Below are positions 7,437 to 17,949 of a stretch of DNA of 44,551 nt, piece after piece. Source of the DNA: Flavicella sp. GTDB taxonomy: Bacteria; Bacteroidota; Bacteroidia; Flavobacteriales; Flavobacteriaceae. The notes under the pieces are model-generated. The model was not told the origin of the DNA. It saw only the letters and a list, made by a program, of their open reading frames with translations, and ran no database searches. Position numbers and translations under genes: made by a program. The stretch spans positions 1 to 44,551 of the forward strand of contig NZ_JAQWGB010000076.1 in the NCBI RefSeq assembly GCF_029238425.1, written 5' to 3'. Positions within the stretch are counted from its first letter, which is position 1. Every line of letters starts with the position of its first letter.

Positions 7437-9719
7437 ATGTTTAAAAAGATTATTATTTTCCTTTTAAAACTAGGACTTCTTGGTTCTGTTTTACTTGCTT
7501 TATTTATTGGAACGGTATTGGTTGGAGGCTTTGGTCCTATTCCTAGCTCCAAAGACTTAGCGGTAATCAAACAATCAGAAGCCAGCATTGTGTATAGTGC
7601 TGACCAAGAAATATTAGGGAAATTTTTCTTTAAAAACAGAACTCAAGTTTCTTATTCAGAGATTCCAAAACATATCATAGAAGCTTTAGTTGCTACCGAG
7701 GATGTTCGCTTTTATGAGCATGACGGAATCGACAAGATTGCCATGTTAAGAGTTTTAATAAAAACTATTATTTTAGGAAATAGTTCTGCAGGAGGAGGAA
7801 GCACACTTTCTCAGCAACTGGCTAAAAATTTATTTCATAGGAAAAACTTCTCTTACCTTTCCATGCCAGTCAATAAAACAAAGGAAGCCATATTGGCCAA
7901 TAGACTGGAACACATTTACAACAAAAGTGATATTGTAACACTGTATTTAAATACAGTTCCATTCGGGGAAGGCGTGTATGGTATTGAAACAGCCGCTCAA
8001 AGATATTTCTCTAGTTCCGTAAAACACTTAAGCGTTGCTCAAGGAGCCGTGCTTATTGGAATGTTAAAGGCTAACACCTATTATAATCCTAGAAAATACC
8101 CTGATCATGCTTTAAGAAGAAGAAATGTAGTTTTAAACCAAATGCTCAAGGCTAATTTTATTTCAGAGGATACTTATGAAAAGGCAAGCTTAGAACCGCT
8201 AAAAACAAATTACAAAAATTTGTTATTGCAGAATCCCAATGGATACTATCTACAAAAGATAAAACAAAAAGCCAGAAATATTTTAAGTGAAGAGGTTAAA
8301 TCTGATGGATCTCAATGGATTCTAGAACAAGATGGACTTATCATTGAAACAACTTTAAATTCAGAACTGCAAAATGCAGCTTTAGAAGCTCGTAAAGTTC
8401 ACCTAAAGAAACTCCAAAAATCTATGGATTATTATTGGGGAATTATTAAAAAGAAACCAGCCATCAAAAAAATCATTGAAAAAGAATGGGAAGCCACCAA
8501 AGACTACAAACGTTATAAAAAATTAAAACTCAACTATAACACAATCATTGACTCGGCAAAAGCAAAAGACAAACGACTTGTTTTCGACTGGCAAGAATCT
8601 AATAAACGCATTTCTAGAATAGATTCTATTCATCATTATTTAAAAATGGTTAGCGCTGCTGTTTACGGAATGAATATCAAAACTGGAGCTGTGCAAGTTT
8701 ATGTCGGTGGTAACAGTTATGAATACTTACCTTACAATCTTATCACCAGTGAAAGACAAGCTGCTTCAACATTCAAGCCTTTTGTGTATACAGCTGCTTT
8801 AGAAAACGGTCAAAAACCTTGTGATTGGATCAATAACGAAGTAAAAACCTATGCTCAATACGACGACTGGAAACCCGAAAATTACGATCATTCTGAAGGA
8901 GGATACTTCTCTATGCCCGGGGCTTTGGCAAAAAGCATGAATATTCCAACCATTGAGACCTACATCAACGTTGGAAACAAAAATCTACAGAATACAGTTG
9001 ATAAGCTAGGTTTGACAAAAAAGTTAAATGATCTTCCTTCGACAGCTTTGGGTGCTACCAATTACTCTTTAGAAAGTTTGGTTCAAGCCTATACTCCATT
9101 TGCTACGAAAAGCTTACCTGTAGAACCGTTTTACATCAGTTCTATTAAATCCGCAAGTGGAGAAATCATATATACTCATAAAATCAAGTTAGAAATCGAT
9201 GACACTCAAGAGGATGATTACATCTCCGAAGAAACACTTGAAACAATGCAGTACCTTTTAAAAGGAGTTGTAGACAAAGGAACTGCAAGCCGACTCAAAA
9301 CAAAATATAAAGTAAACGGTGATTGGGCAGGAAAAACAGGAACTTCTCAAAACTATAGTGATTCTTGGTTTATTGCATTCAATTCTGATTTTATTATCGG
9401 AACCTGGGTAGGCTGTAAATATCCAATCATAAATTTAGCACCTGGTAGCGGTGGTGGTTCAATTGCTGCACTTCCTATTGCAGGCCAAGTTATCTCTAAA
9501 ACATACAAAGATAAACAGGTCAACAAATCCCTCTCTGCTGGATTCCCAGAATTTAATCAAACTACTATTGAAGCTTGCGACTGTGAATTTTTCCGAGAAG
9601 AAAACACCTTAGAAAAACTCTTCGACTTATTTGATAAAAACAAAAATAAACCAAAGAAGGAAAAAGGAGAGAAAAAAGGATTTTTCAGCAAATTATTTGG
9701 CAAAAAATCAAAGGATTAA
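7437..9719 (+). CDS. Class A penicillin-binding protein (PBP1A-like)
   Basis: A 760-residue bifunctional peptidoglycan synthase. An N-terminal membrane anchor (about 5-30) leads into the GT51 glycosyltransferase domain (about 60-240) with TEDVRFYEHDG, where Glu88 is the expected catalytic residue, and GGSTLSQQLAKNLF. The transpeptidase domain (about 400-690) has the three penicillin-binding motifs: S444-TFK447, S500-M-N502 and K633-TGTS. A Lys-rich cytoplasmic-looking tail ends the protein, preceded by an EACDCEFF segment. It polymerises lipid II and crosslinks stem peptides in the periplasm. It is the second gene after ridA. Whether it is the main or an accessory class A PBP cannot be told here. 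Confidence 0.93.
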   Translation: MFKKIIIFLLKLGLLGSVLLALFIGTVLVGGFGPIPSSKDLAVIKQSEASIVYSADQEILGKFFFKNRTQVSYSEIPKHIIEALVATEDVRFYEHDGIDKIAMLRVLIKTIILGNSSAGGGSTLSQQLAKNLFHRKNFSYLSMPVNKTKEAILANRLEHIYNKSDIVTLYLNTVPFGEGVYGIETAAQRYFSSSVKHLSVAQGAVLIGMLKANTYYNPRKYPDHALRRRNVVLNQMLKANFISEDTYEKASLEPLKTNYKNLLLQNPNGYYLQKIKQKARNILSEEVKSDGSQWILEQDGLIIETTLNSELQNAALEARKVHLKKLQKSMDYYWGIIKKKPAIKKIIEKEWEATKDYKRYKKLKLNYNTIIDSAKAKDKRLVFDWQESNKRISRIDSIHHYLKMVSAAVYGMNIKTGAVQVYVGGNSYEYLPYNLITSERQAASTFKPFVYTAALENGQKPCDWINNEVKTYAQYDDWKPENYDHSEGGYFSMPGALAKSMNIPTIETYINVGNKNLQNTVDKLGLTKKLNDLPSTALGATNYSLESLVQAYTPFATKSLPVEPFYISSIKSASGEIIYTHKIKLEIDDTQEDDYISEETLETMQYLLKGVVDKGTASRLKTKYKVNGDWAGKTGTSQNYSDSWFIAFNSDFIIGTWVGCKYPIINLAPGSGGGSIAALPIAGQVISKTYKDKQVNKSLSAGFPEFNQTTIEACDCEFFREENTLEKLFDLFDKNKNKPKKEKGEKKGFFSKLFGKKSKD

Positions 9720-9738
9720 ATCCCCACTTATTTCTCTA

Positions 9739-10101
9739 CTAAACTGATTTTATCAAAAGTGTTGCGGTAGAAGGATTTGTTGCTAAAGGCACATCATACA
9801 CGTCACACAAACGCATCAACATAAAAATATCCGGTTCATGTGGATGTTTCTCTAAAGGATCTCTAAAAAATATTACCATTCCAGTCTTACCTTCTGCAAC
9901 ACGTGCTGCAATCTGAGCATCACCTCCCAAAGGACCTGAAAGATACTTGTGAACATTCAACCCTGCTGCTTCTACTTTAGACCCCGTAGTACCCGTAGAT
10001 ATCAAACTTATATCTTTAGCTTTTAATAATTCTTTATGCTGCATTAAGAACTGTACCATATCAGCCTTCTTTCCATCATGCGCGATAATTGCTATTTCCA
10101 T
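9739..10101 (-). CDS. mgsA: Methylglyoxal synthase
   Basis: Converts dihydroxyacetone phosphate to methylglyoxal and phosphate, a bypass that relieves sugar-phosphate stress when phosphate is short. I prefer the ATG at 10101 (MEIAIIAHDGKKADMV, 120 residues) over an upstream in-frame ATG at 10134, because family homology begins here. Seen motifs are IAHDGKK, STGTTGSKV, LSGPLGGDAQIAA with the catalytic Asp, FFRDPLEKHPHEPD with the conserved His, and ATNPSTA. It is shorter than the Escherichia coli enzyme (152 residues), lacking the C-terminal helices. It lies downstream of pfkA-gap on the same strand but behind a terminator, and its stop faces the stop of the penicillin-binding protein across 19 bp with no visible terminator. 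Confidence 0.93.
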   Translation of the reverse strand: MEIAIIAHDGKKADMVQFLMQHKELLKAKDISLISTGTTGSKVEAAGLNVHKYLSGPLGGDAQIAARVAEGKTGMVIFFRDPLEKHPHEPDIFMLMRLCDVYDVPLATNPSTATLLIKSV

Positions 10102-10160
10102 TTTATGAGTTTTATTTGATTGCAAATTAAACAATCTGCAAATGAATTAATATCCAATTT

Positions 10161-10200
10161 TAAAAAAAATATCCCGATTCGTTACCAAATCGGGATATTT
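10161..10200 (-). terminator. Rho-independent terminator between gap and mgsA
   Basis: A perfect 13-bp inverted repeat (AAATATCCCGATT at 10167-10179 and AATCGGGATATTT at 10188-10200) has an 8-nt loop. Read on minus it continues into a run of eight T, the form expected for ending the pfkA-gap transcript. Partial readthrough would supply mgsA. Confidence 0.88.
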
Positions 10201-10223
10201 AATATGTATAATAAAATAGTGGC

Positions 10224-11258
<1,035 letters not shown>

Positions 11259-12245
11259 TTATGTAGTCATGATGTCAGAAACTCTTAAAAGCTCTTCATC
11301 AATTTTATGATGTTCTTTTACCGCCTTTTCTAAAGGTGTGTATTTGATTTCGTTATTCACAAAACCTACCATTAAGTTAGAAGATCCTGACAACAACAAC
11401 TCAACCGCTGCTACTCCAAATCTACTCGCTAAAACTCTATCAAAACAACTTGGTGCTCCTCCTCTTTGCATATGTCCTAATACAGATACACGGATGTCAT
11501 AATCAGGTAGATTCTCTTCAGCATATTCTGCTAATTCAAATATATTTTTTCCTGTTTTCTCACCTTCTGCAACTACTACAATACTTGATGTTTTTCCAGA
11601 CTCTTTACTTTTAATAAGAGACGCAAGCATTTTTTCCAATCCGATGTTTTCTTCAGGGATTAAAATTTCTTCTGCTCCAGCTCCAACACCTGCATTTAAT
11701 GCAATAAACCCAGCATCTCTACCCATTACTTCAATAAAAAATAATCTATTATGTGAAGAGGCTGTATCTCTAATCTTATCGATCGCTTCAACAACAGTAT
11801 TCAAGGCTGTATCGTATCCTAATGTAAATTGAGTTCCATAAATATCATTATCAATAGTACAAGGAATTCCAATAATTGGAAAACTGTGTTCTTGGTTAAA
11901 AATCATACCTCCTGTAAAAGTACCATCTCCTCCAATAATTACCAATCCTTCAATTCCTTTTTCTACTAAATTCTCATATGCTTTAGCTCTACCTTCTGGA
12001 GTCATAAACTCCATAGACCTAGCCGATTGAAGCATAGTACCACCTTTATTGATGATATTATTTACACTTCTTGCATTTAAACTTACGAAGTTCCCTTCGA
12101 TCATTCCTTGGTATCCTTGATAGATACCAACACACTCTACCTCATGGTAAGCGCAGGTTCTAACTACTGATCTAATCGCTGCATTCATCCCTGGAGAATC
12201 TCCTCCTGAGGTCATAACTGCTATCTTTTTTAACTGTATATTCAT
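11259..12245 (-). CDS. pfkA: 6-phosphofructokinase
   Basis: A 328-residue phosphofructokinase of bacterial type length, committing fructose-6-phosphate to glycolysis. Visible are the P-loop-like MTSGGDSPGMNAAIR (11-25), GGDGTFTGG (105-113), the catalytic TIDND with D132, GRDAG and GHMQRGG near the allosteric/substrate region. Gly108 in GGDG favours ATP as donor. The residue before TIDND is Cys129 (PCTIDND), whereas ATP enzymes usually have Gly and pyrophosphate enzymes Lys, so the donor should be tested. It leads pfkA-gap. A perfect palindrome at 12312-12325 lies 67-80 bp upstream of its ATG and suggests control by a LacI-type regulator. Confidence 0.93.
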   Translation of the reverse strand: MNIQLKKIAVMTSGGDSPGMNAAIRSVVRTCAYHEVECVGIYQGYQGMIEGNFVSLNARSVNNIINKGGTMLQSARSMEFMTPEGRAKAYENLVEKGIEGLVIIGGDGTFTGGMIFNQEHSFPIIGIPCTIDNDIYGTQFTLGYDTALNTVVEAIDKIRDTASSHNRLFFIEVMGRDAGFIALNAGVGAGAEEILIPEENIGLEKMLASLIKSKESGKTSSIVVVAEGEKTGKNIFELAEYAEENLPDYDIRVSVLGHMQRGGAPSCFDRVLASRFGVAAVELLLSGSSNLMVGFVNNEIKYTPLEKAVKEHHKIDEELLRVSDIMTT

Positions 12246-12311
12246 CTTTCTATAATATTGTATAAAATTACTATTAATATAGGTTATGGAAGTAAATTAA
12301 CAAGTTTTATA

Positions 12312-12325
12312 CGAAAACGTTTTCG
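12312..12325. promoter_or_regulatory. LacI-type operator-like palindrome upstream of pfkA
   Basis: CGAAAACGTTTTCG is a perfect 14-bp palindrome with the central CG and flanking A/T tracts typical of LacI/GalR/CcpA-family sites. It lies in the spacer between the nucleotidyltransferase stop and pfkA. The best -7 guess for pfkA on minus is TAATTTTA at 12270-12263, which would place the palindrome at about -55 to -68, upstream of the polymerase footprint. A second, weak 15-nt inverted repeat (TCCTAA...TTAGGA) is at 12369-12383. The palindrome is seen; the regulator is inferred. Confidence 0.6.
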
Positions 12326-12511
12326 GCTAAAACACATGTTTTTTACTGATTAAATCGCTAAAATCTAGTCCTAAATATTAGGAACACTAAATTAAGTTTT
12401 TATTACTGAATATATACTTAATTATCACAGAAACAACTTATAATTAACTAATTAGTAACAAAAAGCTACTAGAATTATTTTTATAAATGTAATTGCACCT
12501 TTTATTATGAT

Positions 12512-13420
12512 CTACTCCCAAAGATTTTTAGGATAAATTTTTTGTTCTTTTAAGGAATCTATTGCTGAAACAACGGTTGGTCTGTCTTCAGCATAGGTTA
12601 CTCCCATCCATTTTGCATCAGAGGTCAATACCTTAACAGCACCCTTCCCCGATTCAATAATATTATTTACAACGGTAGGAATAAAAAATTCACTTTTCAA
12701 TTCTTTAGAACGTTCCGCTAAGAACAATTTAAAATCGGATTCTAATTGTTCTAAATATTTAGGTGTGAATCCCCAAAAATTCATCGAGACAATTGTATTC
12801 TGAGACATTGAGACAAAATTACCATTGTCGTCCTTACGTTTAATTTGTCCGTCAACTTCTTCTATATGAGTTCTCTCAATTATGTTTGTCAATTCTTGCT
12901 CCTCATTCACAAAACACTCCCCTCTTGATACAAATCCATTTTCTGAGATGGTATTTTTTAAATTATACCCAACCATACACATATTATAGGAGTTCACATC
13001 CAAATTATCTAACTCCTTTATAATAGTTTTAAAAGCACCTTTAGAATAAAAGTCGTCTCCATTGATTACGATAAAATTCCCATCTATAACTTCTTTTATC
13101 ATCAATGTTGCATGTCCTGTTCCCCATGGCTTTACACGTTCTGAATCAACCTCATATCCCGCAGGGATTTTATCTAACTCTTGACATACATATTCAACCT
13201 CAACTTTTCCTTTTAGTCTTTCATCATAAATCTTTTTAAAATCATCTTTAAAAGACTCTCTAATGATAAAAACAACTTTTTTAAAACCTGCCTCAATAGC
13301 ATCAAAAAGAGAAAAGTCAATAATGGTATCTCCGTCCGCAGACATTTTATCCAATTGTTTTAACCCACCGTATCTGCTCCCCATCCCGGCAGCTAGAATT
13401 ACTAAAGTATGCTTACTCAT
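12512..13420 (-). CDS. Sugar-phosphate nucleotidyltransferase family protein
   Basis: A 302-residue cytosolic protein with the nucleotidyltransferase fold. I chose the ATG at 13420 (MSKHTLVILAAGMGSRYGG), because the 14 residues before it in the open frame are Lys-rich and not family-like. LAAGMGSRYGGLKQ is the nucleotide-binding loop, and VINGDDFY the metal-binding Asp pair (about 110-117). The middle holds PWGTGHA, the base- or sugar-contact region. The enzyme should activate a sugar or polyol phosphate as an NDP derivative, but substrate cannot be told. It begins 19 bp after tamB and is probably cotranscribed with it. It is not a GlmU, RmlA or GalU by length and motif. Confidence 0.8.
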   Translation of the reverse strand: MSKHTLVILAAGMGSRYGGLKQLDKMSADGDTIIDFSLFDAIEAGFKKVVFIIRESFKDDFKKIYDERLKGKVEVEYVCQELDKIPAGYEVDSERVKPWGTGHATLMIKEVIDGNFIVINGDDFYSKGAFKTIIKELDNLDVNSYNMCMVGYNLKNTISENGFVSRGECFVNEEQELTNIIERTHIEEVDGQIKRKDDNGNFVSMSQNTIVSMNFWGFTPKYLEQLESDFKLFLAERSKELKSEFFIPTVVNNIIESGKGAVKVLTSDAKWMGVTYAEDRPTVVSAIDSLKEQKIYPKNLWE

Positions 13421-13439
13421 TTTTTGTTTTTTTTTAATT

Positions 13440-16400
13440 TTAAAGTATTGACGGAACAACAAGAATCAAATCATCTGAAATTTGTTCCACATCAAGGTTG
13501 TCAAAAGTATTTCTTTTTTTCTTTCCAAATCCAAATTTTGAAAACATTTCTTTCAAACTACTGAAATCAATTTGATATACCAATCCAATTCCTTGGGTAT
13601 AACCTTCTTCTTCTTGTGAATATTGAACTTCATTTTGTCTATTAAACACTGTATACCTTAACCTCCCTTCATCATCCACCAAAAACTCAACCTTTACTTC
13701 TCCAATTACATTAGATTGTGTTTTAGTACCAACAGGAACCCCCAAATTACCATCAATTAAAATTTTATCATTGATCTGTGTTTTTAAGGAAATATCTACC
13801 TGATTATCTATGTTGTATTCTTCTACATCACTTTGATCTCCAGAAGTATAACCCAAGTCTATCTGAAATTTATCACCATCTTCGTTGAAAATATCAGAAA
13901 GTGCACCTGAAATAATATCTGAAGTTGTTCCGGATACAAAAGACCCTCCACTAGAAGCCACATTCTCCTCGTTAAAAAAGCTTTTTGCCAACAAAAGAGA
14001 AAAGAACTGACGCAATGTAGCATTCTCATCATCATTGTTTAAAACAAACGAGAGCTCCGACGCAACAGTAGAACTTGAATTAGGAATAACAATACTAAAA
14101 TCCTCATGAGAATTAAATAAGCTCCCGGTAATGTCAGTTATCAGATCAACCGCAATTTTTCTACTGGTATTTAAATCCGTTAACAAAACTTTCGGGTTTG
14201 CCTTTACCCTGTGGATGGCTCTAATATTAAGGTTTGCATTCATTGGATCACCATCCCAAGAAATCAAACCGCCTTTTTCAATCTCAAAAGGTTTGTTGAT
14301 CAAACCTCCATAAATAAAGTTATAAAATCCTTGATCAATCAAGTAATCCCCATACATATTGAATTTACCTTTGGTGTCGATTTCAATCAGTAAATTTCCA
14401 GCACCAGTACCCCTAAGAGAACTCCCCGACACTCTATCAATCACTATTTCCGCCTCAGCATCTGGGGTCACATCAATATCAAAATTTAAAGACAATCCTT
14501 GGAATTTCTCGATTAAAAATTCATTATCAAATAGTGTGGTTTCAAAGTCTTTCTTTTCATCTGATTTAAAGTGAATCAAACCGGAATTTTCAACAGCCTT
14601 CACATCATTCAGTGGTATGATGAATTTTGTACCCTTTAATGTTTTTGCTTTTACATCAATATTTAAATCATTTGTAGTCCCAGAAATATTTGACAAACCT
14701 TGTATAAAACCGGTACCATAATAACTAACATTATCTCCATCTTCTGTGTCCAAAACAAGAATTCTATCCGACTTCAAGTTCAGATCTAAATTCCAATTTT
14801 TATAGTAAGAATGTTTTATGGTTCCATTAATAACACCACTTGTTTTATGCTTGGTATCCTCAACGATTAAATTATTAAAAGTAAATGTTTGATTACTCAA
14901 AGTCACTTTAGGATCATTAATTAAATTATAATCTACATTCAAATAAGGAAAGGTAAAACCAGCATTTTCTAATTCAATCACCCCATTCATATCCGGATTT
15001 GACAATGCTCCAACTACATGGAACTCCCCATTTGCTACTCCGCGCAATTGCGACAATACATTTTTTCCTAATGGGCTAAAAGCATTCAAATAAAACCCAT
15101 CCAATTTAACATCTAAATTAATCAAAGGAATTTTTGGACCAATATCAATATATCCAACAGCATCTAATTGCTTATAAGATTCATTTTGTAAGGATACGTC
15201 AACCTTATATTTTTTATAGGAATCATTAGCGTTTACATGCATATTCAGATCCCCCTGTAAGGAACCATTTATAGTGAATTCTTTAATATTTAAATTACCA
15301 AGTGGATTATATATTCCATTCTCCTGTTTAAAATTCAAGGAACCATCAAGAACTCCGCCAAGAGAAAGCGAATCTACTTTCGGCATAATGGCATCAAGAT
15401 TTACATTATCAAATTCCATCTTTAGATCCTTATAGGTTGAATCTCTAATAATTCCTTCAAATTTAATTCGCTGCCCTTCGGTAAGCAACTCGATTTCTTT
15501 AATTTCGTATTCCTGTTTTTTAAAATTAAAAACCAGTTTATTATTCTTATTATCATTAGGATTGATCATCCACTCCTTTTCCTTGAATAAAATTTTGGAC
15601 TTTAAAATCCCTAAAACGGATTCTTTATTTTTATCTATCGTATAATAAAACACCACACCATATCTCTCATCATTATTTTTTCCACCAGTAAAATCGGACC
15701 TAAAATATAAAGTATCGTTAACCTTTTTATTATACAAGTATAAATCTCTAACCGTATACTGAGGCGACTTTAGCTCTTTTATGGAAATATTGGTATTCAA
15801 GGCCGGATTTTTATTATCCAGTTTAATATTTACACTATCTATAAACGTATTATTCAATTTGATTTTTGGTGTTGAAAACAACATCTTCAAATCATTTGTT
15901 TTTTCTATCACCTTTCCTTGAAGCCTTGCACTAGATAACAAACTTAGGTTTGGTGACAATACTGGTATAACTGGGCTAAATATCTCAAAATCAAACTCCA
16001 CAAACGGATCACCTTCAATCTCAACTGGACTATAGTTTGCCATCATACTACCCAAAGAGTTTTGAATCATTTTACCAATATCAGCAAACTTAAAATTCCC
16101 TTGTAACTTTCCGTCAATGATATCCTCAGAATCAAATTCAATTGTTCTTAAATCGCTCTTTTTTTCAGACTTTAGAGAAAAGTTTTGAAATTCATGGACT
16201 TTATACTCATTGGTATACGAGGCATTTTTAAAACTAGCATTCCCTATAATATTATCAATGGAATTTCCTACTAAATCGATATCAACATCTCCTTTGATCA
16301 CAGAAATACTATCTCTCTCAAAAAGATGAAGTGTCTTCAAATCAAAACGATCTACCTTTACATTAAAATCGAACTCATAATCTTCCTTAGATAAATCTGC

Positions 16401-17852
16401 AAGTCCTGTGAAATCAAAGCTAATATTAGGATCATCTATCATCAAATGACCATTGAACAACTTATTCTGTAAAACACCATCAATTTGAACACCTCTATAA
16501 GTATAGCCTTTATATTCATGTTTGGAAACAATACCAATCAATGAAGTATTGATATTTTCTAATTTAAATCCTTCTCCTTCCACTTCCCCTTCAAAAGACA
16601 ACTGACCAATCAAAGGATCACCTATCATTTTACCCAATTCAAAATCTGTTACGTTTACATAACCATCATAAGTGGCTTCGTCAATATTATCAATATTTGT
16701 CAATTCTAAATCAACACTGGCCTTTCCCATTTTTGATCGAATATCAATCGCAAGGTCTAATTTTTGTTTTGTAATCAAGGTAGCACCTGAAACAGAAAAA
16801 ACACCAATTTTCTTCAATTCAGACGGTAGGTTTTTCCCAATCACATTTGGCATGAAGTTTTTTAACTGTCCATAATCAGATCTCAATTCATCGCTGACTC
16901 CATTTATAGAAAATTGACTTCCTTGACTCAAAGCTTCCTTAAAATGATAATTCCCTTTTATTTTAAAATCTTTTCCAGAGGACAGATTAAAATGAGATAA
17001 TTTAAAGTCATTTATTCTACCCTTAAAAGTCGTACTAACATTTAACAAATCATCTCCGGAAAACTCTTTGTACAGCTTTTTAAGATCAACCAAAGAAACT
17101 TTTGAATTCTTTAAAACAGCTTCTATTGCCACTTTATTATTAAAATCCTGAAGATCATCACCATCATAATTAAAAATAACGTCGGCATCTATGGTAGAAT
17201 GTGAGGTCTTAAGATAAGCTTCTTGAAAAAGCATCTTATGCCTAGTATAAGAAAATGAAGTTGTTAAGTTTTCAACTATTAAATCATGGTCATCAATAAA
17301 AGAAGTGTTTTCAACACGTAAATTAACACGAGCCCCGTTTAACTCAAATTCTTTTACGACACCCTCTATCCCATAATAATAAACAATCAAAGGATCTTGT
17401 TTTTTATTTTCATTTACAATGTCAAAATCTACCCCATGAAGGCCAATATAGGGTGAAAATAATCTAAATGGATTTTTAGCTTGTGCCTTTTTATTCTTAT
17501 TAAATTTTCTTGAAAAAATGGTAAGATTATTAGTATCCTCACCTGCATAAGTTTTCATATGAAAAACTCCATCAAACAATTCAGACTCTCCTAAAATAAG
17601 TTTATTTTTTAAAAGAGAATTTATTTTTAAAAGTTCTGAACTTATTTTTTCTACTGCAATTAAAGTATCCTTGTGGTGATCCTTAATCAGTACACCTTTT
17701 AATTCTACTTTACCAAGTACAGAAATTTTTATTTTTTCAACAGATATATCCGCATCATAAGTAGTATACAAAAACTCAGTTACTTTAGATCCTACTTTTG
17801 TCTGCACGGAAGGTTGCGCTAGCAAAACACTTAAAACAAGTAATAAAAGCAA
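13440..17852 (-). CDS. tamB: Translocation/assembly module protein TamB (DUF490)
   Basis: About 1470 residues: an N-terminal hydrophobic anchor, a very long run of beta-rich repeats through the periplasm, and a C-terminal DUF490/TamB domain (about 1100-1440) with typical elements such as GDYLIDQGFYNF and GGLISWDGDPMNANLNI. TamB/YhdP-type proteins form bridges between inner and outer membrane and serve lipid transport or outer-membrane protein assembly. The only conventional start in frame is TTG at 17852, which begins inside the hydrophobic stretch. The frame stays open to 17966 and encodes a basic segment (KHIVRIRKILTRILAIV) just upstream, which looks like the true N-terminus of the anchor. 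The real start is thus probably a rare codon between about 17865 and 17966. It diverges from tsaD. Confidence 0.85.
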   Translation of the reverse strand: MLLLLVLSVLLAQPSVQTKVGSKVTEFLYTTYDADISVEKIKISVLGKVELKGVLIKDHHKDTLIAVEKISSELLKINSLLKNKLILGESELFDGVFHMKTYAGEDTNNLTIFSRKFNKNKKAQAKNPFRLFSPYIGLHGVDFDIVNENKKQDPLIVYYYGIEGVVKEFELNGARVNLRVENTSFIDDHDLIVENLTTSFSYTRHKMLFQEAYLKTSHSTIDADVIFNYDGDDLQDFNNKVAIEAVLKNSKVSLVDLKKLYKEFSGDDLLNVSTTFKGRINDFKLSHFNLSSGKDFKIKGNYHFKEALSQGSQFSINGVSDELRSDYGQLKNFMPNVIGKNLPSELKKIGVFSVSGATLITKQKLDLAIDIRSKMGKASVDLELTNIDNIDEATYDGYVNVTDFELGKMIGDPLIGQLSFEGEVEGEGFKLENINTSLIGIVSKHEYKGYTYRGVQIDGVLQNKLFNGHLMIDDPNISFDFTGLADLSKEDYEFDFNVKVDRFDLKTLHLFERDSISVIKGDVDIDLVGNSIDNIIGNASFKNASYTNEYKVHEFQNFSLKSEKKSDLRTIEFDSEDIIDGKLQGNFKFADIGKMIQNSLGSMMANYSPVEIEGDPFVEFDFEIFSPVIPVLSPNLSLLSSARLQGKVIEKTNDLKMLFSTPKIKLNNTFIDSVNIKLDNKNPALNTNISIKELKSPQYTVRDLYLYNKKVNDTLYFRSDFTGGKNNDERYGVVFYYTIDKNKESVLGILKSKILFKEKEWMINPNDNKNNKLVFNFKKQEYEIKEIELLTEGQRIKFEGIIRDSTYKDLKMEFDNVNLDAIMPKVDSLSLGGVLDGSLNFKQENGIYNPLGNLNIKEFTINGSLQGDLNMHVNANDSYKKYKVDVSLQNESYKQLDAVGYIDIGPKIPLINLDVKLDGFYLNAFSPLGKNVLSQLRGVANGEFHVVGALSNPDMNGVIELENAGFTFPYLNVDYNLINDPKVTLSNQTFTFNNLIVEDTKHKTSGVINGTIKHSYYKNWNLDLNLKSDRILVLDTEDGDNVSYYGTGFIQGLSNISGTTNDLNIDVKAKTLKGTKFIIPLNDVKAVENSGLIHFKSDEKKDFETTLFDNEFLIEKFQGLSLNFDIDVTPDAEAEIVIDRVSGSSLRGTGAGNLLIEIDTKGKFNMYGDYLIDQGFYNFIYGGLINKPFEIEKGGLISWDGDPMNANLNIRAIHRVKANPKVLLTDLNTSRKIAVDLITDITGSLFNSHEDFSIVIPNSSSTVASELSFVLNNDDENATLRQFFSLLLAKSFFNEENVASSGGSFVSGTTSDIISGALSDIFNEDGDKFQIDLGYTSGDQSDVEEYNIDNQVDISLKTQINDKILIDGNLGVPVGTKTQSNVIGEVKVEFLVDDEGRLRYTVFNRQNEVQYSQEEEGYTQGIGLVYQIDFSSLKEMFSKFGFGKKKRNTFDNLDVEQISDDLILVVPSIL

Positions 17853-17880
17853 AACAATTGCTAAAATTCTAGTTAGTATT

Positions 17881-17911
17881 TTTCTTATTCGTACGATATG
17901 CTTTAACTTTG
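17881..17911 (+). promoter_or_regulatory. Promoter of tsaD
   Basis: TTTC at 17881-17884, 19 nt, then TAACTTTG at 17904-17911: a perfect -7 element and a three-of-four -33 element at the standard spacing. Transcription would start near 17917, about 33 nt before the tsaD ATG. The element overlaps the likely N-terminal codons of the divergent tamB. Confidence 0.65.
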
Positions 17912-17949
17912 TTTCCTGTTTGCAAAAAGGATGCCTAAATATTTTTATT

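Noticed and set aside
9720-9738. Terminator between the penicillin-binding protein gene and mgsA
   Set aside because: The 19-bp gap between the two stops shows no inverted repeat.
12369-12383. Small inverted repeat TCCTAA...TTAGGA as a terminator after the nucleotidyltransferase
   Set aside because: Only six base pairs, no T-run on the relevant strand and 130 bp from the stop.
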